Part shown: positions 47,861 through 59,679 of the stretch, in pieces
Layout: each line of letters opens with the position of its first letter
How positions within the stretch are numbered: position 1 is the first letter of the stretch
Assembly (NCBI GenBank): GCA_023374045.1
Contig: CM041777.1
Coordinates: 110,449,588 to 110,513,587 of the forward strand
DNA from: Limonium bicolor
Lineage: Eukaryota; Streptophyta; Magnoliopsida; Caryophyllales; Plumbaginaceae
Direction of reading: 5' to 3'
DNA length: 64,000 nucleotides
Notes under the pieces: model-generated
The model's input: only the letters and a program-made list of their open reading frames with translations
What the model was told of the DNA's origin: nothing
Database searches by the model: none
Position numbers and translations under genes: made by a program

Positions 47861-48414
47861 ATTCTGATATATCATATTGTTAATACTCCATATTACTCTC
47901 TCATCATACACCCTCATTTAGGGATTTTATGGTCAAATTTTAAAAACTGTAAAATATAGAAAAAGTACATAAAAATAATTAAAGATCAAATAAAATATGA
48001 ATTCACTTTTGAAAAATGAATATCGATAAATATATAAAAAAACAAAAATATTTAAATAAATGGAAATGACTACATAATAAAGCAATAAATTATTTTTAAA
48101 AATAAATATAAATTGTTAAAGTATTACGTAGCAATGACTTAAATCATAGAAAAGTATAACAATAATATAAAAAATATTAAAAGAAAAAATTTCATATGGT
48201 ACATAGAAAAACTCATTATTTAAAATTAGAAAAAATAAGTACGAAGAAACATAAACTATAATCAATTTTATTGTGATTTTAATGTATTTGTTATAACTAT
48301 TTTATGATTTTTACGAGTACAATAGTTTTTAAAAATTATGTAACAATTCATGTTTTTAAATAAATTAATTTTTTTTGTTTAGCCATTTCTATTTATTTTA
48401 AAATTTTATGATTT

Positions 48415-48952
48415 AAATTACATCCTTCACCCATGACGTTTGGTGAAATTACAGACCCCACCCACGAAGTTTGAAAAATTACTTTGCCTACCCATTGGTT
48501 TCCTCTATTTTACATCCGACAACTTTTCTAATATTTGATCAACTTAAAAGATGCTTAAATATTGTCCAAAATTGATGAAACTTTACATGAACGATGCTAA
48601 GGTGTTATATTTTGGTCTAGCATGATATCCAATGTTTTTTTATGCTCATATGTGATTTGTGGGACCCAATGAAATATGCGACATGTCGACGTGTTTTCAT
48701 TGGGCCCACAGGTCATATATGAGCTTTAAAAACTTTGGATTTGACATTGGACAAAAATATAACACCTTAGCATCATCTATGTAAAGTTTTATTAATTTTG
48801 GACAATATTAAAGCATCTTTTAAGTTGATCAAATATTAGAAAAGTTGTCGGATGTAAAATAGAGGAAACCACATAGGTGGACAAAGTAATTTTTGAAACC
48901 TCATGAGTGGGGTGTGTAATTTCACCAAACGTCATGGGTGGGGATGTAATTT
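48415..48952. mobile_element. Palindromic MITE, copy A
   Basis: The ends aaattacatcc and ggatgtaattt are inverted. The complementarity continues inward almost to the centre (cccatgacgtttgg against ccaaacgtcatggg; ttctaatatttgatcaactt against aagttgatcaaatattagaa), so the whole 538-bp unit could form one hairpin. The centre carries gtgggacccaatgaaa facing ttttcattgggcccac. It is closely related to the unit at 62633-63180. Confidence 0.88.
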
Positions 48953-49216
48953 CCCCAATTCTTTTTTATTTGATTATATTCATTTTTTAAAATTGAATTC
49001 TAATTTTGTGTGATCTTTCATTATTTTGTGTATTTTTGTATATATTTTTTAAAAAATTAACGGAGCATATGGTGTAAGAGTAAAATGGACATATTAACAA
49101 TATAATATATCTGAATACAAACAGAGGGATATCTCGTAATGAAATTGAAACCTTAGAGATATCTCGTTACGTAAATAAAACATCAGGGGTATCTTGTAAA
49201 CAAAATAAAACCTCAT

Positions 49217-49300
49217 GGGCCACCCCCGTGGCTTGGTCGGTAGAGGACTGGTAATCTTGAATCAAAGGTCCTGGTTCAAAACCTACACACTACCGTAACT
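49217..49300 (+). mobile_element. tRNA-derived SINE head
   Basis: Tggcttggtcggtagagg resembles a Pol III A box and GGTTCAAAACC a B box. A poly(A) tail (49532-49544) appears after a Stowaway inserted into its 3' part. It interrupts the foldback arm between cctca and tcagggtatc. Confidence 0.65.
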
Positions 49301-49301
49301 A

Positions 49302-49529
49302 CTCCCTCCGTCCTGAATTGACCGTCTTGTTCCTATTGACTGTCGTTTGACTTCAATATTTAACATATAAGATAAAATAATTTTTAAAATTTGAATTTTG
49401 CAAATGATTCCTTACATGATAAACTATATTATAACTGTTTCATTTTATAAATTATTTGATCTTATGTTAAATATTGAAGTGGAAAAACGTGCCATAAAGT
49501 AAATGAGACGGTAATTCAGACGGAGGGAG
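49302..49529. mobile_element. Stowaway-type MITE
   Basis: Terminal inverted repeats CTCCCTCCGTCCTGAATTGA and the near-complement ending CAGACGGAGGGAG, flanked by TA on both sides (49300-49301, 49530-49531), define a Tc1/mariner-related MITE of 228 bp. Confidence 0.93.
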
Positions 49530-50176
49530 TATAAAAAAAAAAAAATCAGGGTATCTTATAATAAAAAAACATCACAAGTACTTGATAAAATTCGTTTTAA
49601 ACATGAAAAAAAATTTGTCGCATACATTACAATAAACAAAAAGAAAAAAGAAAAACACGTGTTCCTGTATGCGCACGGGGCATGCAACGTGGTCCCTCCT
49701 GCCACAACCGCCAAATCTAACTCATTTTCAAATAATCATCGATCAGTCTGTCGAGTCGGTAAAAAACTGAATAGACTAGTTTGTCCCGGCTGCCCTTTCC
49801 AAATTCCAAAACAAGCCGTAGGGTAGTTTAGTAAAATAGTCTAAACAAGAATCAGATACCCCAACTTTTTTTCCTCCGCCCACTGTTCAAACCTCAATTT
49901 CTTTTACTAACCTCCTTTCTTTCTACGTTCTTCCCCCTTTCTATTGGCTTTTGGGAATCTTTAGGGTTCGGGTATATCATTATTTTATTATTCCTTTTCA
50001 AATCGAGCGTGTTCTTCGAAAGCACTTTCGAATCTTTGGGTTCGATCGAGTTGTTTTATTCTCCACGCCGTGTTGGGTGAAGGAAAATTTGAATTTCTAC
50101 TGATTGGCGTCGATAAAGTCTTTGCCGTTCTCGTGGGAGCAAGCTGGGCTTAATTGCCCTCTGAGTCAGTTCATCG

Positions 50177-50812
50177 ATGTTACTCGGTTCTCTATGGACC
50201 CGTCTTCAGTCCACACCACTTCCCCTTCTGTCGAAGAAGATGATGAGTGGGGTAATTTCCCCCCTTTCCTGCTTAATTTTTCCTGAAGTTTTATTTGTTC
50301 TTATCTCTGTTATTCTACCGAGAGTGCTGAAATTCTACCGCAGTTCTCAACTGTGATGGTTTCTTGGCAATGCCCAATTTCTATGCGCATCTCTGCTTTA
50401 GCTTCTTAAACATGGATATTAATCGACAAAATTTGGGGATATTTGTTAACCCGAAGCTTCGGATAATCGTTCTGCTTGATGAAAGTTTGATTGCAATTCG
50501 CTTGACGATAATTCATTTGTATTTTGCTTGATGACAGTTGATAAAGTCCAGATAAGGCCCGTTTTGACAATGTGGAAACATTTAATTATTATCTTATACT
50601 AAATTGTCCAAGGAGCAAAGTGAGCGTGCTTCATGGATTTAGATTTTGTTGTAGTGGATTCTCTTCTGATTTTCTTGGGACATTCTTGTCCAAGATTTGA
50701 GCTGTCGGATTAGCATTCCCTCAATGGCTATATATCTCCAATTGAAAGATAGCATTGAAGTTATATATCCTTTTTGGCAATATTCTGTAGATACTGAAGG
50801 ATTTGTGATTCC
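50177..50812 (+). promoter_or_regulatory. Overlapping upstream ORF (31 codons, spliced)
   Basis: The ATG at 50177-50179 begins MLGSLWTRLQSTPLPLLSKK in a different frame from the main start 17 bases later. It runs through the first splice and stops in exon 2 (TGA about 50810). If ribosomes start there, main-ORF translation would fall. Its use is inferred; some transcripts may start below it. Confidence 0.4.
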
Positions 50813-51370
50813 AAGCTTGGGGATAGAAGAAGAGGTTGCTCCAAATCAATCAGAATCTCTGAAACCTGAAGAGAAACCTACTCCTGCATTGAAGGTGAGC
50901 CAAACCTCAAAATACCATGACTTCTTTCAGTCTAGATCCCTGACATTATTTATTTCAGTGTCCTACATTCCATATGGCCTCGCCCCTCATGCAGTGCAAT
51001 TAACCAACAGATCAGATTGAAGTGAGAATGTAATAGTAAGCAAGATTGTTGCTTTTCTGATTGTTGTACTTTGTTCTCCTGACAGGATAAAACTGAAGAG
51101 AAGATCTACCTCGGGCCTCATGGAGCACCTCCTCCACAGCTAAAACAGCAAGAACCAAATCCTTCAAGTCGAAAGCAACGTTTCAAGCAGAAGTTAAAAG
51201 AAGCAGATAGGAAAGCCAGTGGGACTGGGCGTGAGAACAAGGTAGAGAGTTTGAGAGAGCTCGTGGGGAGTGGTGGAAAACACAATAATCAGCACATGCC
51301 AAAGGCTAATGCCAGGGAATGGCTTGACCCTCATTGTCATGAGTCTCAGTTTGAGCGCTCCCGCCCTTGA
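50194..51370 (+). CDS. Conserved-type plant protein of unknown function (148 aa, 3 exons)
   Basis: Exons 50194-50251, 50791-50894 and 51086-51370 join in frame with GT-AG introns (phase 1, then phase 0). The protein starts MDPSSVHTTSPSVEEDDEW. An acidic segment leads to DTEGFVIPSLGIEEE, then IYLGPHGAPPPQLKQQE, a basic helix (RKQRFKQKLKEADRK), GRENKVESLRELVG, and a C-terminus REWLDPHCHESQFERSRP. Two acidic-to-basic low-complexity stretches suggest a mostly disordered protein. There is no signal peptide or membrane segment. I recall similar short proteins in other plants but no function. An upstream ATG at 50177 in another frame overlaps the start and ends in exon 2. A 60-codon frame from TTG at 50104 was not used because plants need ATG. 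Confidence 0.85.
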
Positions 51371-52318
51371 TGAATGAGCATCATTAAATTGCTTGTTGGT
51401 TTGCACGCATACTACATTATTGGATCTTTTTTATTTTGTGCTAACTCTATACTGTTTACAGTTTGACTGCTCTGCTGTGGTTGCGTGTAATATATATGGA
51501 GGGGGAGATCAATGTTTGACATGGATGTAAACTTCACCTTAAACCCATTAGTTCTTGTGATGTTGCGGAAGAAGATAATTTTGTTTGATCTCATTGTTTT
51601 TGTAAACAAATCCCCGGTGTGAAATTGCTGAGAGGACGTGCGTATTTGTGAGTATAACAACTTGCATGTACTGTGAATGGCTGCATTCAAGATCCGCTTC
51701 TGCTTCTATGGCTATTTGGAATGATAAATTATTGGATCAGTACAAAGTTTTTTTTCTTAATGTTGTGAGTCGTGTTCTGGAATGTATAATATTTTATGTA
51801 CTTGTGTGATTTTGGGTAGGATGCAATGGAACGGAGGTAACCTCTTTCATATCTGTTCTGTATGTTTTTTTGTTTGATTCAAATTCGGTTGTGGGATTTG
51901 ATTTTTTGTTTAGTTTCACGTCTGCTTGTGAGATTTTTGATAGAGATGCAGTGGACTGGAGGTAAGCTCGTTGATGTACGGCATTTATGTTTGTTTAGTT
52001 CAAATCTACGAGAAATCTTTTGTTCAATCTATATGTGGCTATGTGCAGTAGTTTGCTTGAGTCTCTTTGTGGCTATGCAAACTTTTGCAGATCGAGGTAT
52101 TTGTGATAACGATACAGTATCTGTTAATCAGGACCATCACTACGTATCTCAAATACAAACCATATACCTGACCTTGAAGCCAACAGCTTTGTGACTATCA
52201 AGCGTTTCTCTATATATGTTGTGGGAGGTTATAATTTAGCACGAATTTGTTTGTATGGTTTTCTCGGTTATCCAAATTGTCCCAGAAATTAAAATGGACT
52301 GAAGACGTTTTAAACAAC

Positions 52319-52349
<31 letters not shown>

Positions 52350-52953
52350 AAAAATTATCATTTCAAAATACAAAGATTAATCATATGGTTCAATGGTGCA
52401 AAATGTTTGATTTTTACTCTGTTAATTATTATTTAAATGTAGGGATATATATGTCATTTTTTTACTTGTTTTAATTAGTGGAAGTTTTTAAAATGACAGA
52501 TATTGTTGAATGGCGAAAGTATTGACTAAAATGTTTTATAGATCTATTTTATCTGTTTGTTGTCAGTTTTCAAATGTAACTATCAAAATAAAACAGAGAA
52601 AAAATTGTAAGTGATATTAAAATTGATGTTAGTTATCAAACAGTTTTCAAAAATAGTTTGAATAGAACAAAAGAGAAATTGTGGAATCAACATAGAAATT
52701 GACAAAAGTTGACAATAGACATAAACATCCACAGACCGAATAAACAGCGACCTACCTAGACCTTTGCTCTATAGTGGCTTTTATAGAGATGTGGGGAGTC
52801 GATGATGTTGGTTAGTATAGATAGAAGTCGCTATGCGTTGTTTGGTACTACTGTTGATCTACACTAAAATAAAATAAACAAGAATCTCCGGATTAAAAAA
52901 AAAAGCTTCATTTAAATTTGGAGTGATCATTGTAGCCTTGTAGCTCTACGTAT
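51371..52953. other. 3' flank and intergenic DNA, with C/A homopolymer
   Basis: The first few hundred bases are probably 3' UTR of the upstream gene. Two similar passages (about 51805-51840 and 51925-51965, each with gatgcaatgg/gatgcagtgg and ggaggtaa) look like a small local duplication. A run of about 20 C followed by about 14 A lies at 52319-52353. No other gene is supported. Confidence 0.5.
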
Positions 52954-53191
52954 TTTCTAATTCATAAAATATCACTGTTTTTTTAGTAGTTCAACTTTAA
53001 ACATGTTTAAACGTTATCTAAAATTGATGAAACTTTATATGGATGATGTTATCATATGTCACATATGAGCTTAAAAAAATTCAAATTTGATATTGGACCA
53101 AAATATAACACTTTAGCATCGTCCATATAAAGTTTCATCAATTTTAAACAACGTTTAACTAAAAAAACAATGATATTTTATGAATTAGAAA
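52954..53191. mobile_element. Short palindromic MITE related to copies A and B
   Basis: Tttctaattcataaaatatc at the left faces gatattttatgaattagaaa at the right. The centre (aaaattgatgaaacttta, atgttatcatatg, tttagcatcgtcc) matches the middle of the palindromic MITEs at 48415 and 62633, but the termini differ. It is 238 bp. Confidence 0.75.
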
Positions 53192-54360
53192 CTTAAACAT
53201 TATCTTGTAAACTTTCTCAAAAATATGTAATAAAGGATCTGCGTTTTGAAGACATACTGTATGATGTGAATTTTTTATTAACAGGTATGTAACACGGGTA
53301 ATGTGACCGAAGCATATGCTAATCGAGTGGGGTTAAAATTATAGTCGGTCTATCTATCTGTCAAATTTTTCTTTTTTTGAAAGTATCTGTCAACTATTTT
53401 GTTTCCATTCAGTATCTATATAATCTTCCATTCGTACCAGATAATTAATTTTTCAAAAAGTCAACTGAATAATTTTTTATTTTGTAAATATAAGAACCTT
53501 GATCCAATTTTTGGTCTTTGATTTTCCCATTTTTTGTATTAATGCAAGTTTTTTATCAGGTATTTTACACTGTTTACAGTTGCTATGAATTTGGTTTGTA
53601 TCATGTTGTGATTGTGAATAAAGGTAACATGCTACAAATACAACTGTTTCTTGTTGCAACTATTTGCACAGCGGTAATCCACTCTTCATGAGCATAATCT
53701 AACATGGACCACTGTTCAATGATTCTATCAAGTTTGGAAAGCTCTACTACGCACACAATTCGTGTGTGCAACAAATTTTTTGGATCGAACCATGAAAGAC
53801 TAATTACAGGCAACAAAATCATCCAATGTAGGGTCACTTTCACGATAATGGATACTCAGCTAGCAAATAAGCATTAGTTAAGTACCAGACGAGTTATCAG
53901 CTATATTGTGTCCAAACCAATCATCTAACAATCAGCACTACAGTAAGTTATCAATATACATTAGTAACCACTGATCAATAACTCCCGAAAATTTTAAAAC
54001 TTCTTAGATTTTGCCGCAACTCAAGTAGCAGCACCAAAACTGATAACCAGTTGGTCAAAACGCTAAGAATAGAAATCAGGGTAAAGAGGCCAGGTCCCAG
54101 AATATCGTCCACATACTGCACATCACCACAAGGAAGCCCATTATTAATCAACCCACCAGCAATAATAATACATATATGCCAACGCTCCACTAACTGTCCT
54201 GTCGGTGAGTCATTCTTCCTCCTGTTGAGAGAACTCAGGTCTGTCAAAGTTCAAAACTGGCCAAGGGTACCCAGGCACACTCAACAAGTGCATAAAAAAC
54301 TCTGCACCTCCACCCAAGGTTGCATTTCACCATTCCCACGTGCCACATTAATAAATCTAA
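53192..54360. other. Intergenic, likely includes the 3' UTR of the downstream gene
   Basis: The part next to 54361 should be 3' UTR of the - strand cysteine synthase gene. A - strand frame at 53601-53843 (LLHTRIVCVVELSKLDRIIE and following) shows no domain I recognise. Nothing else is supported. Confidence 0.45.
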
Positions 54361-57300
54361 TTAAGATACGAGAAATTCCAACCCAGAGGCTGATGGAGTC
54401 ATTCCCAGATGAGAAAGGTAATCAGCATTGTAAAACTTGCTTAAATGCCTCATCCCACTGTCGCAAAGAATGGTTACAATAGTGTGGCCCGGTCCCAGCG
54501 ATTGGGCAACCTTCATTGCCCCAACACAGTTCATGGCTGAAGAGCTACCCAGGAAGAGGCCATCATTCTTCAGGAGGAACCTGCAAAAATCATTAAAATG
54601 CAAAGAACGATTCCATTGGATCCTCAACGATGGAACCTTGAAGTAATGAACAAGCAAATGCATATACAAAACAGGGAACAAAAACTGAAATAGTTCAAAA
54701 CAAGAAGTGAACCAGATTTTCCCTTACTCCAGATTATCTAACTGACAATTGATAATATAACATTGTCTTGCTGACCGAACTAATTCTATTCTCTACTTCA
54801 AATCACTCCCCCTTCCACAGTTCCACTACCAATCACGGAATATTACTTCCAAATTGAACATATAACTCTGACTTAAACCACTCCTGTAATTCATATTACA
54901 AGCTTTCTTTCCACTACCCCTAGGAAAAATGTACAGGGACGCACTTTTCCATCTTATTCTCTTGAAATTACAATTGAATTAGTTTGTTTATCTAGTATGC
55001 ACCAACAGTTTGGAAAATGATATCATTATGAGCCAAAAAGGAGATATATACGAAAACAAACTGACCTCGACATCTCAACAGCTTCCTTATCAGTGCCTCG
55101 AAAAGCACCATCTAACTTTGCCAGCAAAATTCTGAGTCAATCTATTAATACCAATTCCCTCTGTTATTGTATCGAAAGGGTTCTTCAGCCTCTTTCCTTC
55201 AGCCTCCTCTTTTGTATACATGACACCCCTAGTTACTCTGTTGAATAATCCAGAGCCAGGGGGATCAATGAGATAGCATTTAATGGAGGGATCTTTATCC
55301 TGTAAAGTCAAAAGAACTTTAGTTCATAGTCCACCCAAGTCAATACAACTATCAGAAGCAAGTAAGTCAATACAACTATCAGAAGCAAGTAAGTCAATAC
55401 AACTATCAGAAGCAAGTAAGTCAATACAACTATCAGAAGCAAGTAAGTCAATACAACTATCAGAAGCAAGTAAGTCAATACAACTATCAGAAGCAAGTAA
55501 TAATTTTAAAAAATTAACTGAATTTTCTTTTGAATTGACCCTGAAAGAAAGAGGGGACGCAAGAATGCCAGGAGGTTTCTATTATCAAATTCCCCGACAC
55601 TAGTATACTGATAATGGAAACATGAGAGTGTCCGAAGAGTCAATGTGAACACAACTATCAGAAGCAAGTAAGTCAATACAACTATCAGAAGCAAGTAAGT
55701 AATTACAACTACCAGAAGCAAGTAATAATTTTAAAAAATTAACTGAATTTTCTTTTGAATTGACCCTGAAAGAAAGAGGGGACGCAAGAATGCCAGGAGG
55801 TTTCTATTATCAAATTCCCCGACACTAGTATACTGATAATGGAAACATGAGAGTGTCCGAAGAGTCAATGTGAACACAACTATCAGAAGCAAGTAAGTCA
55901 ATACAACTATCAGAAGCAAGTAAGTAATTACAACTACCAGAAGCAAGTAATAATTTTAAAAAATTAACTGAATTTTCTTTTGAATTGACCCTGAAAGAAA
56001 GAGGGGACGCAAGAATGCCAGGAGGTTTCTATTATCAAATTCCCCGACACTAGTATACTGATAATGGAAACATGAGAGTATCCGAAGAGTCAATGTGAAC
56101 ACTTCTCTTAGGTTACAGAGCACCACATAACAAAGATGGTTTTCAATCACACAGGTCCATAAATGCTAACAACTTTGCAAATAATGCAGCTTAGCAGACA
56201 TGATAGTTCATTACATATGACTTAAAGCAGTGGCACAAAAACAACTCTTCCAACTAGAATGCTGTGTTCATCTGTCATTAGCTTTTCCGAAGTTCTTTTA
56301 AATCCAGCACGGTCAAGTAAGCCAGAAATTATAGAGACAAACTATCTAGAGTCCCTGATTTGAGGAACCATAGCTGGTTACTCAAATTTAATTCAGGAGA
56401 CAATCACCTTGAGAAACTTGGAAACACCAGCTAAGGTGCCTCCTGTTCCAGCAGCTGCAACAAACGCATGAAGATCACCTTCTGTCTGTTCCCACATTTC
56501 AGGGCCAGTTCCGTCATAATGAGCCCGGAAGTTTGCAAGGTTTTCAAATTGATCTGCAAAGAACCCACCGGTACAATCATTGGAAAACAATGACAAAGTT
56601 TCTCGCCCTTCCATAAATATGTCACCATTGGCACTCTCTAGAGAATTATTTGGTCTCTCGGTTTCTTTTCTTCGCTTTGCTGCAAACTCATTAGCCTCTT
56701 GAGCTCGCCTTCTAGCTACGTTGACGAAGTGATCTTTGTGAGTAATTGAAACAGGTCTCACCCGTTCCACTTCAGCTCCAAGGGCTTCAATAATTTGTGC
56801 CTAAGCAGAAACAAAGAATAGGAACAAAGATCAAATGATCATTTTCCATCCAAGGCTGAGTGGGACAGATCCTTGGATTTGCTTCTGTTTCTGAAATATA
56901 GACCATCATTGCACAGAGGGAACACCATTTTATTTCTGAAAGCCCACAATCTATGGATTATTTATCATCATAAAGTTGACAATACAATGCTTTCTACACA
57001 CAAATAAGAAAGAAAATCATGCTGACAAGTACTAAATTACTTGATAAGTTTCACCTTGGACTCTTCATTTTCCAATAGCATTTTTTCTTTGTGATGACAG
57101 CAGAAAACATCAGAAATAGAAAATCCCTCTATTTCCTTTGTTGCAAAAATAGCATAGCGCAAAAAGACTAATACTTAATTTCTAAAAATGGAAGTGATTT
57201 CTTTAGCAACCTAATGCTAATTATTCGGGTTTAAGATATACTCCCTCCGTCCTGAATTGACCGTCCTGTTTACTATTTGGACATGTCATTTGACTTCAAT

Positions 57301-59679
57301 TTTTAACATATAAGATAGCATGCTAAGGGCTTAGCCGGTTTCTCTTATTTTGGTCAACATCTGAGCAGACCAAACAATCCTCAGGTTGAAGCTTTCATTG
57401 CTTTAATATACCTCAGTGCACGGCCATAAATTTCCTTAGCAAAAAGTGTTCAATTCTACCTATGAAGTCGCAAATTAAACAAAAGTTGGTTTCATATCAC
57501 CAAAGAAGCTTCTTGTTAAAGTTGTCATGGTAAAAAGTGAAAACAACATGGGAATTACATCCAAGAGTAAACTTACCTTCTCTATTGCAGCATCATCAGG
57601 AATGACAACATGGCATTTGCAGCCATAAGCTGGAGCTACAGTTGCAAGGCTAATAGCAGTGCTCCCAGCACTGCCTTCTGTGACTACACCACCTGGTGCC
57701 AGTTGACCAGTAGCAAAGGCCTGTAGATCCCCATAGATTTACAGATTACTTCGACACTGGATGGGAAGAAAAAAGGAACAGGTAGAGATATAGAAAGATG
57801 TTCACACAGAAGAAACCCAAAAGAGTAATGACAACATTATTTGTGATAAATAATAGGATAATAGACCAGTAATCAGTACAAACAACATGATGCTGTACTT
57901 GCAGAACAAAGGTATATGTGAATGCCGTTCATGCAAAGGAACCAATCAAGAAAGTAAAAGACTATGAGAAACATCCAACTTCTTAGCATTTAACATATTT
58001 GTCTAGTGTATGAAGTCAAGTAAACATATGAGATGGCAAATAATACTAAATAAATAATGATTTCCATATAGCAATAATAGGTCTTCAATAAAGGATCCCA
58101 ACACCGTCAGCAACTGTAATAGTCTTGGATATGCAATAACAATAGCTATCAATCAAATGAGTGTGCATCAGAAACTTACGAAAAACAAGAGTTACAAAAA
58201 GATGCTAATAGCAACACATTTCTCTTGTCACCTGATAGGTAACAGCCTATCTTCTCTCTCCAATTCTTCTAAGAGGCCAACAATCCACGTGACTCCAATT
58301 CTTCTAAGAGGCCAACAATCCACGTGAGTGGCCAGTGATGTCTACTTTCCAGGATTATTTACGCAGTAGGCAGTGTCTTCTCCAAGGACAGACTATTAGG
58401 ATAGACAATTATAGGCATATTCTTAACTAACGACCCTTAGCTAACTAAGACTCGTCATCACCAAACTAGCAATTCATGCAATTACAATATCCAAAAAAAC
58501 CCTGGGGCATTTAAATATCTGCTTCGTCATTCCAGGAGAAAATTATTGCTGACATTGCTGGGTAGAAAATAATAGGAAAATGAACGTTCCTCAAACACAA
58601 AGTGTAAAAGAAGGCTAATAATACATGATTATCACAAAGCACGAAGGAGCGGATCTCAAGCAGTACAACATAGGCTGAACATACTCAACAAAGAAACTAC
58701 CATCCCATTCTAGGAACAGATTGAGATAATTAAAAAATAAAGTACCTAAAAAATCCCTCTGATTTAACGCAAACATTCTCTCTCTAGGAGACTCATTCAG
58801 GCTAGTTTGAAACTAGCTATCAGAAATCAGCTGTGCAATTTTGAGAGGGGGAATATTAGCTGCCAGCTTTCGTGAGATGAAATCAGTTAAGACCAGAAAT
58901 TAGACTTCTAGTTTCAAACTGGGCCTCCATTCTACTAAGATTTCAAAATTCAAAGCTATACTTTACGGTGACAATTCAAGCAAGGAAATCCGTCAGGAGT
59001 CCTTCCAACGAACGCTAAACAAATCATTTGCCGCAGACAAACGATCGAATTTGTGAGTGCAAGTTAACAGAGGATCGCTTAGCAGCCATAACATACCTCT
59101 TCCAACGGCACAATCTTTTAATATATTAAATTAACTCCAACATGTGATAATTCCAAAGCATCAACATATAAGAGGCATCAGGCAGAGGACTAGAGCAATC
59201 ACTCACCTCTTCGATGATTTTGACAGCAACTCTGTCTTTCACGCTCCCACCCGGATTAAGGAACTCCGCTTTCCCCAAAATCTTTTAACATATAAAACCA
59301 TGTGAAAAGACGATTAACTTTCTGTTCTAGAATCAAAAGCAGGACCTTGAAACAACTCAACGCCCAGAAGTAACCACGAATACATGAACTCTCCTGAATA
59401 TCTAAATCACTATCAACGCAATCCTTTAGAGAGAGAGAGAGAGAGAATTCATACTTCACAGCCCGTGGCGTCAGACAAACTGTTGATTCTGATCAAAGGG
59501 GTGTTCCCAATCGCATCGACCACCCCCTTTCTGGGTTTCTTTGAAGATAAGGGTTTGCGTGATGCTCCTCTTCCTCCTTTACTGTTGCTACTACTGCTGC
59601 TAACCACGAAGTATGAAACAGCAGCAACGGCAAGAGCCGCCACAATGGCGCCGGTGGCGATGCCATCCCCAGACGCCAT
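54361..59679 (-). CDS. Membrane-anchored cysteine synthase family protein, six exons, frameshift in exon 5
   Basis: Exons on the - strand are 59679-59455, 59281-59207, 57720-57577, 56800-56408, 55299-55066 and 54580-54361, all with GT-AG edges. They encode a PLP-dependent fold-II enzyme: an N-terminal anchor (about residues 8-26), AIGNTPLIRI, NPGGSVKDR with the PLP lysine (residue 90), TEGSAGST substrate loop (114-121), and GTGGTLAG phosphate loop (266-273). The C-terminus reads GSSSAMNCVGA and ILCDSGMRHLSKF. Members make cysteine from O-acetylserine or a similar donor plus sulfide. The N-terminal anchor and long insert point to the yeast Mcy1/plant At1g55880-like subgroup, an assignment from memory. 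Exon 5 is out of frame after TQNF at about 55125. Adding two bases would give a 430-residue product, close to my recollection of the family (~420). As given it would stop at 55090 and lose the C-terminal third. Confidence 0.88.
55120..55130 (-). pseudogene. Frameshift site in exon 5 of the cysteine synthase gene
   Basis: The - strand reads CAGAATTTTGCTGGCAAAGT. One frame gives TQNFAGKVRWCFSRH then a stop. The frame one base later gives LAKLDGAFRGTDKEAVEM, which fits the family and joins exon 6 in phase. A two-base deletion (or one-base insertion) is needed to explain this. It could be an assembly error or a true null allele. Confidence 0.85.
55339..55500 (+). repeat. 27-bp minisatellite in intron 4 (six copies)
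   Basis: The unit is gtcaatacaactatcagaag followed by caagtaa, repeated six times without visible change. On the transcribed - strand each unit carries cttctgatag, a weak splice-acceptor-like word. Further copies occur inside the 225-bp repeat. Confidence 0.95.
55501..56103 (+). repeat. 225-bp tandem repeat in intron 4 (two full copies, one partial)
   Basis: Copies start at 55501, 55726 and 55951. The first two look identical over 225 bp, and the third runs about 153 bp with one visible substitution (agtatccg for agtgtccg). Each full copy ends in two 27-bp-type units. Near identity implies recent duplication or an assembly artefact. Confidence 0.93.
57241..57316. mobile_element. Truncated Stowaway-type MITE in intron 3
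   Basis: Begins ctccctccgtcctgaattga after TA, like the Stowaway at 49302, but the other terminal repeat is missing. It sits in intron 3 of the cysteine synthase gene. Confidence 0.8.
58258..58327. repeat. 35-bp direct duplication in intron 2
   Basis: The word ctccaattcttctaagaggc, continuing caacaatccacgtga, occurs twice back to back inside intron 2. Copies appear identical. Confidence 0.95.
59429..59446. repeat. GA microsatellite next to the intron 1 donor
   Basis: A (GA)n run lies a few bases inside intron 1. On the transcribed strand it is a CT tract just after the donor GTATGAATT. Confidence 0.9.

Larger units (their letters stand above)
47665..49605. mobile_element. Foldback element with nested MITE, SINE and Stowaway
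   Basis: The left arm (47665-47860) holds repeats of the gagatacccctgaggtttca type. The right arm (49115-49215, resuming at 49545-49605) has their complement (aaaacatcaggggtatcttg). The noncoding interior is AT-rich. A palindromic MITE lies in the middle and a SINE with a Stowaway interrupts the right arm. No transposase is present. Confidence 0.7.

Noticed and set aside
50104..50286. 60-codon frame starting upstream of the 148-aa gene
   Set aside because: It opens with TTG, not ATG, and continues into intron 1. The ATG at 50194 with splicing fits better.
53601..53843. - strand frame possibly of a retrotransposon or small gene
   Set aside because: No recognisable domain or neighbouring element pieces.
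55339..55500. Regular 27-bp repeats that could suggest a CRISPR array
   Set aside because: There are no spacers; units are head to tail in a plant intron. It is a minisatellite.
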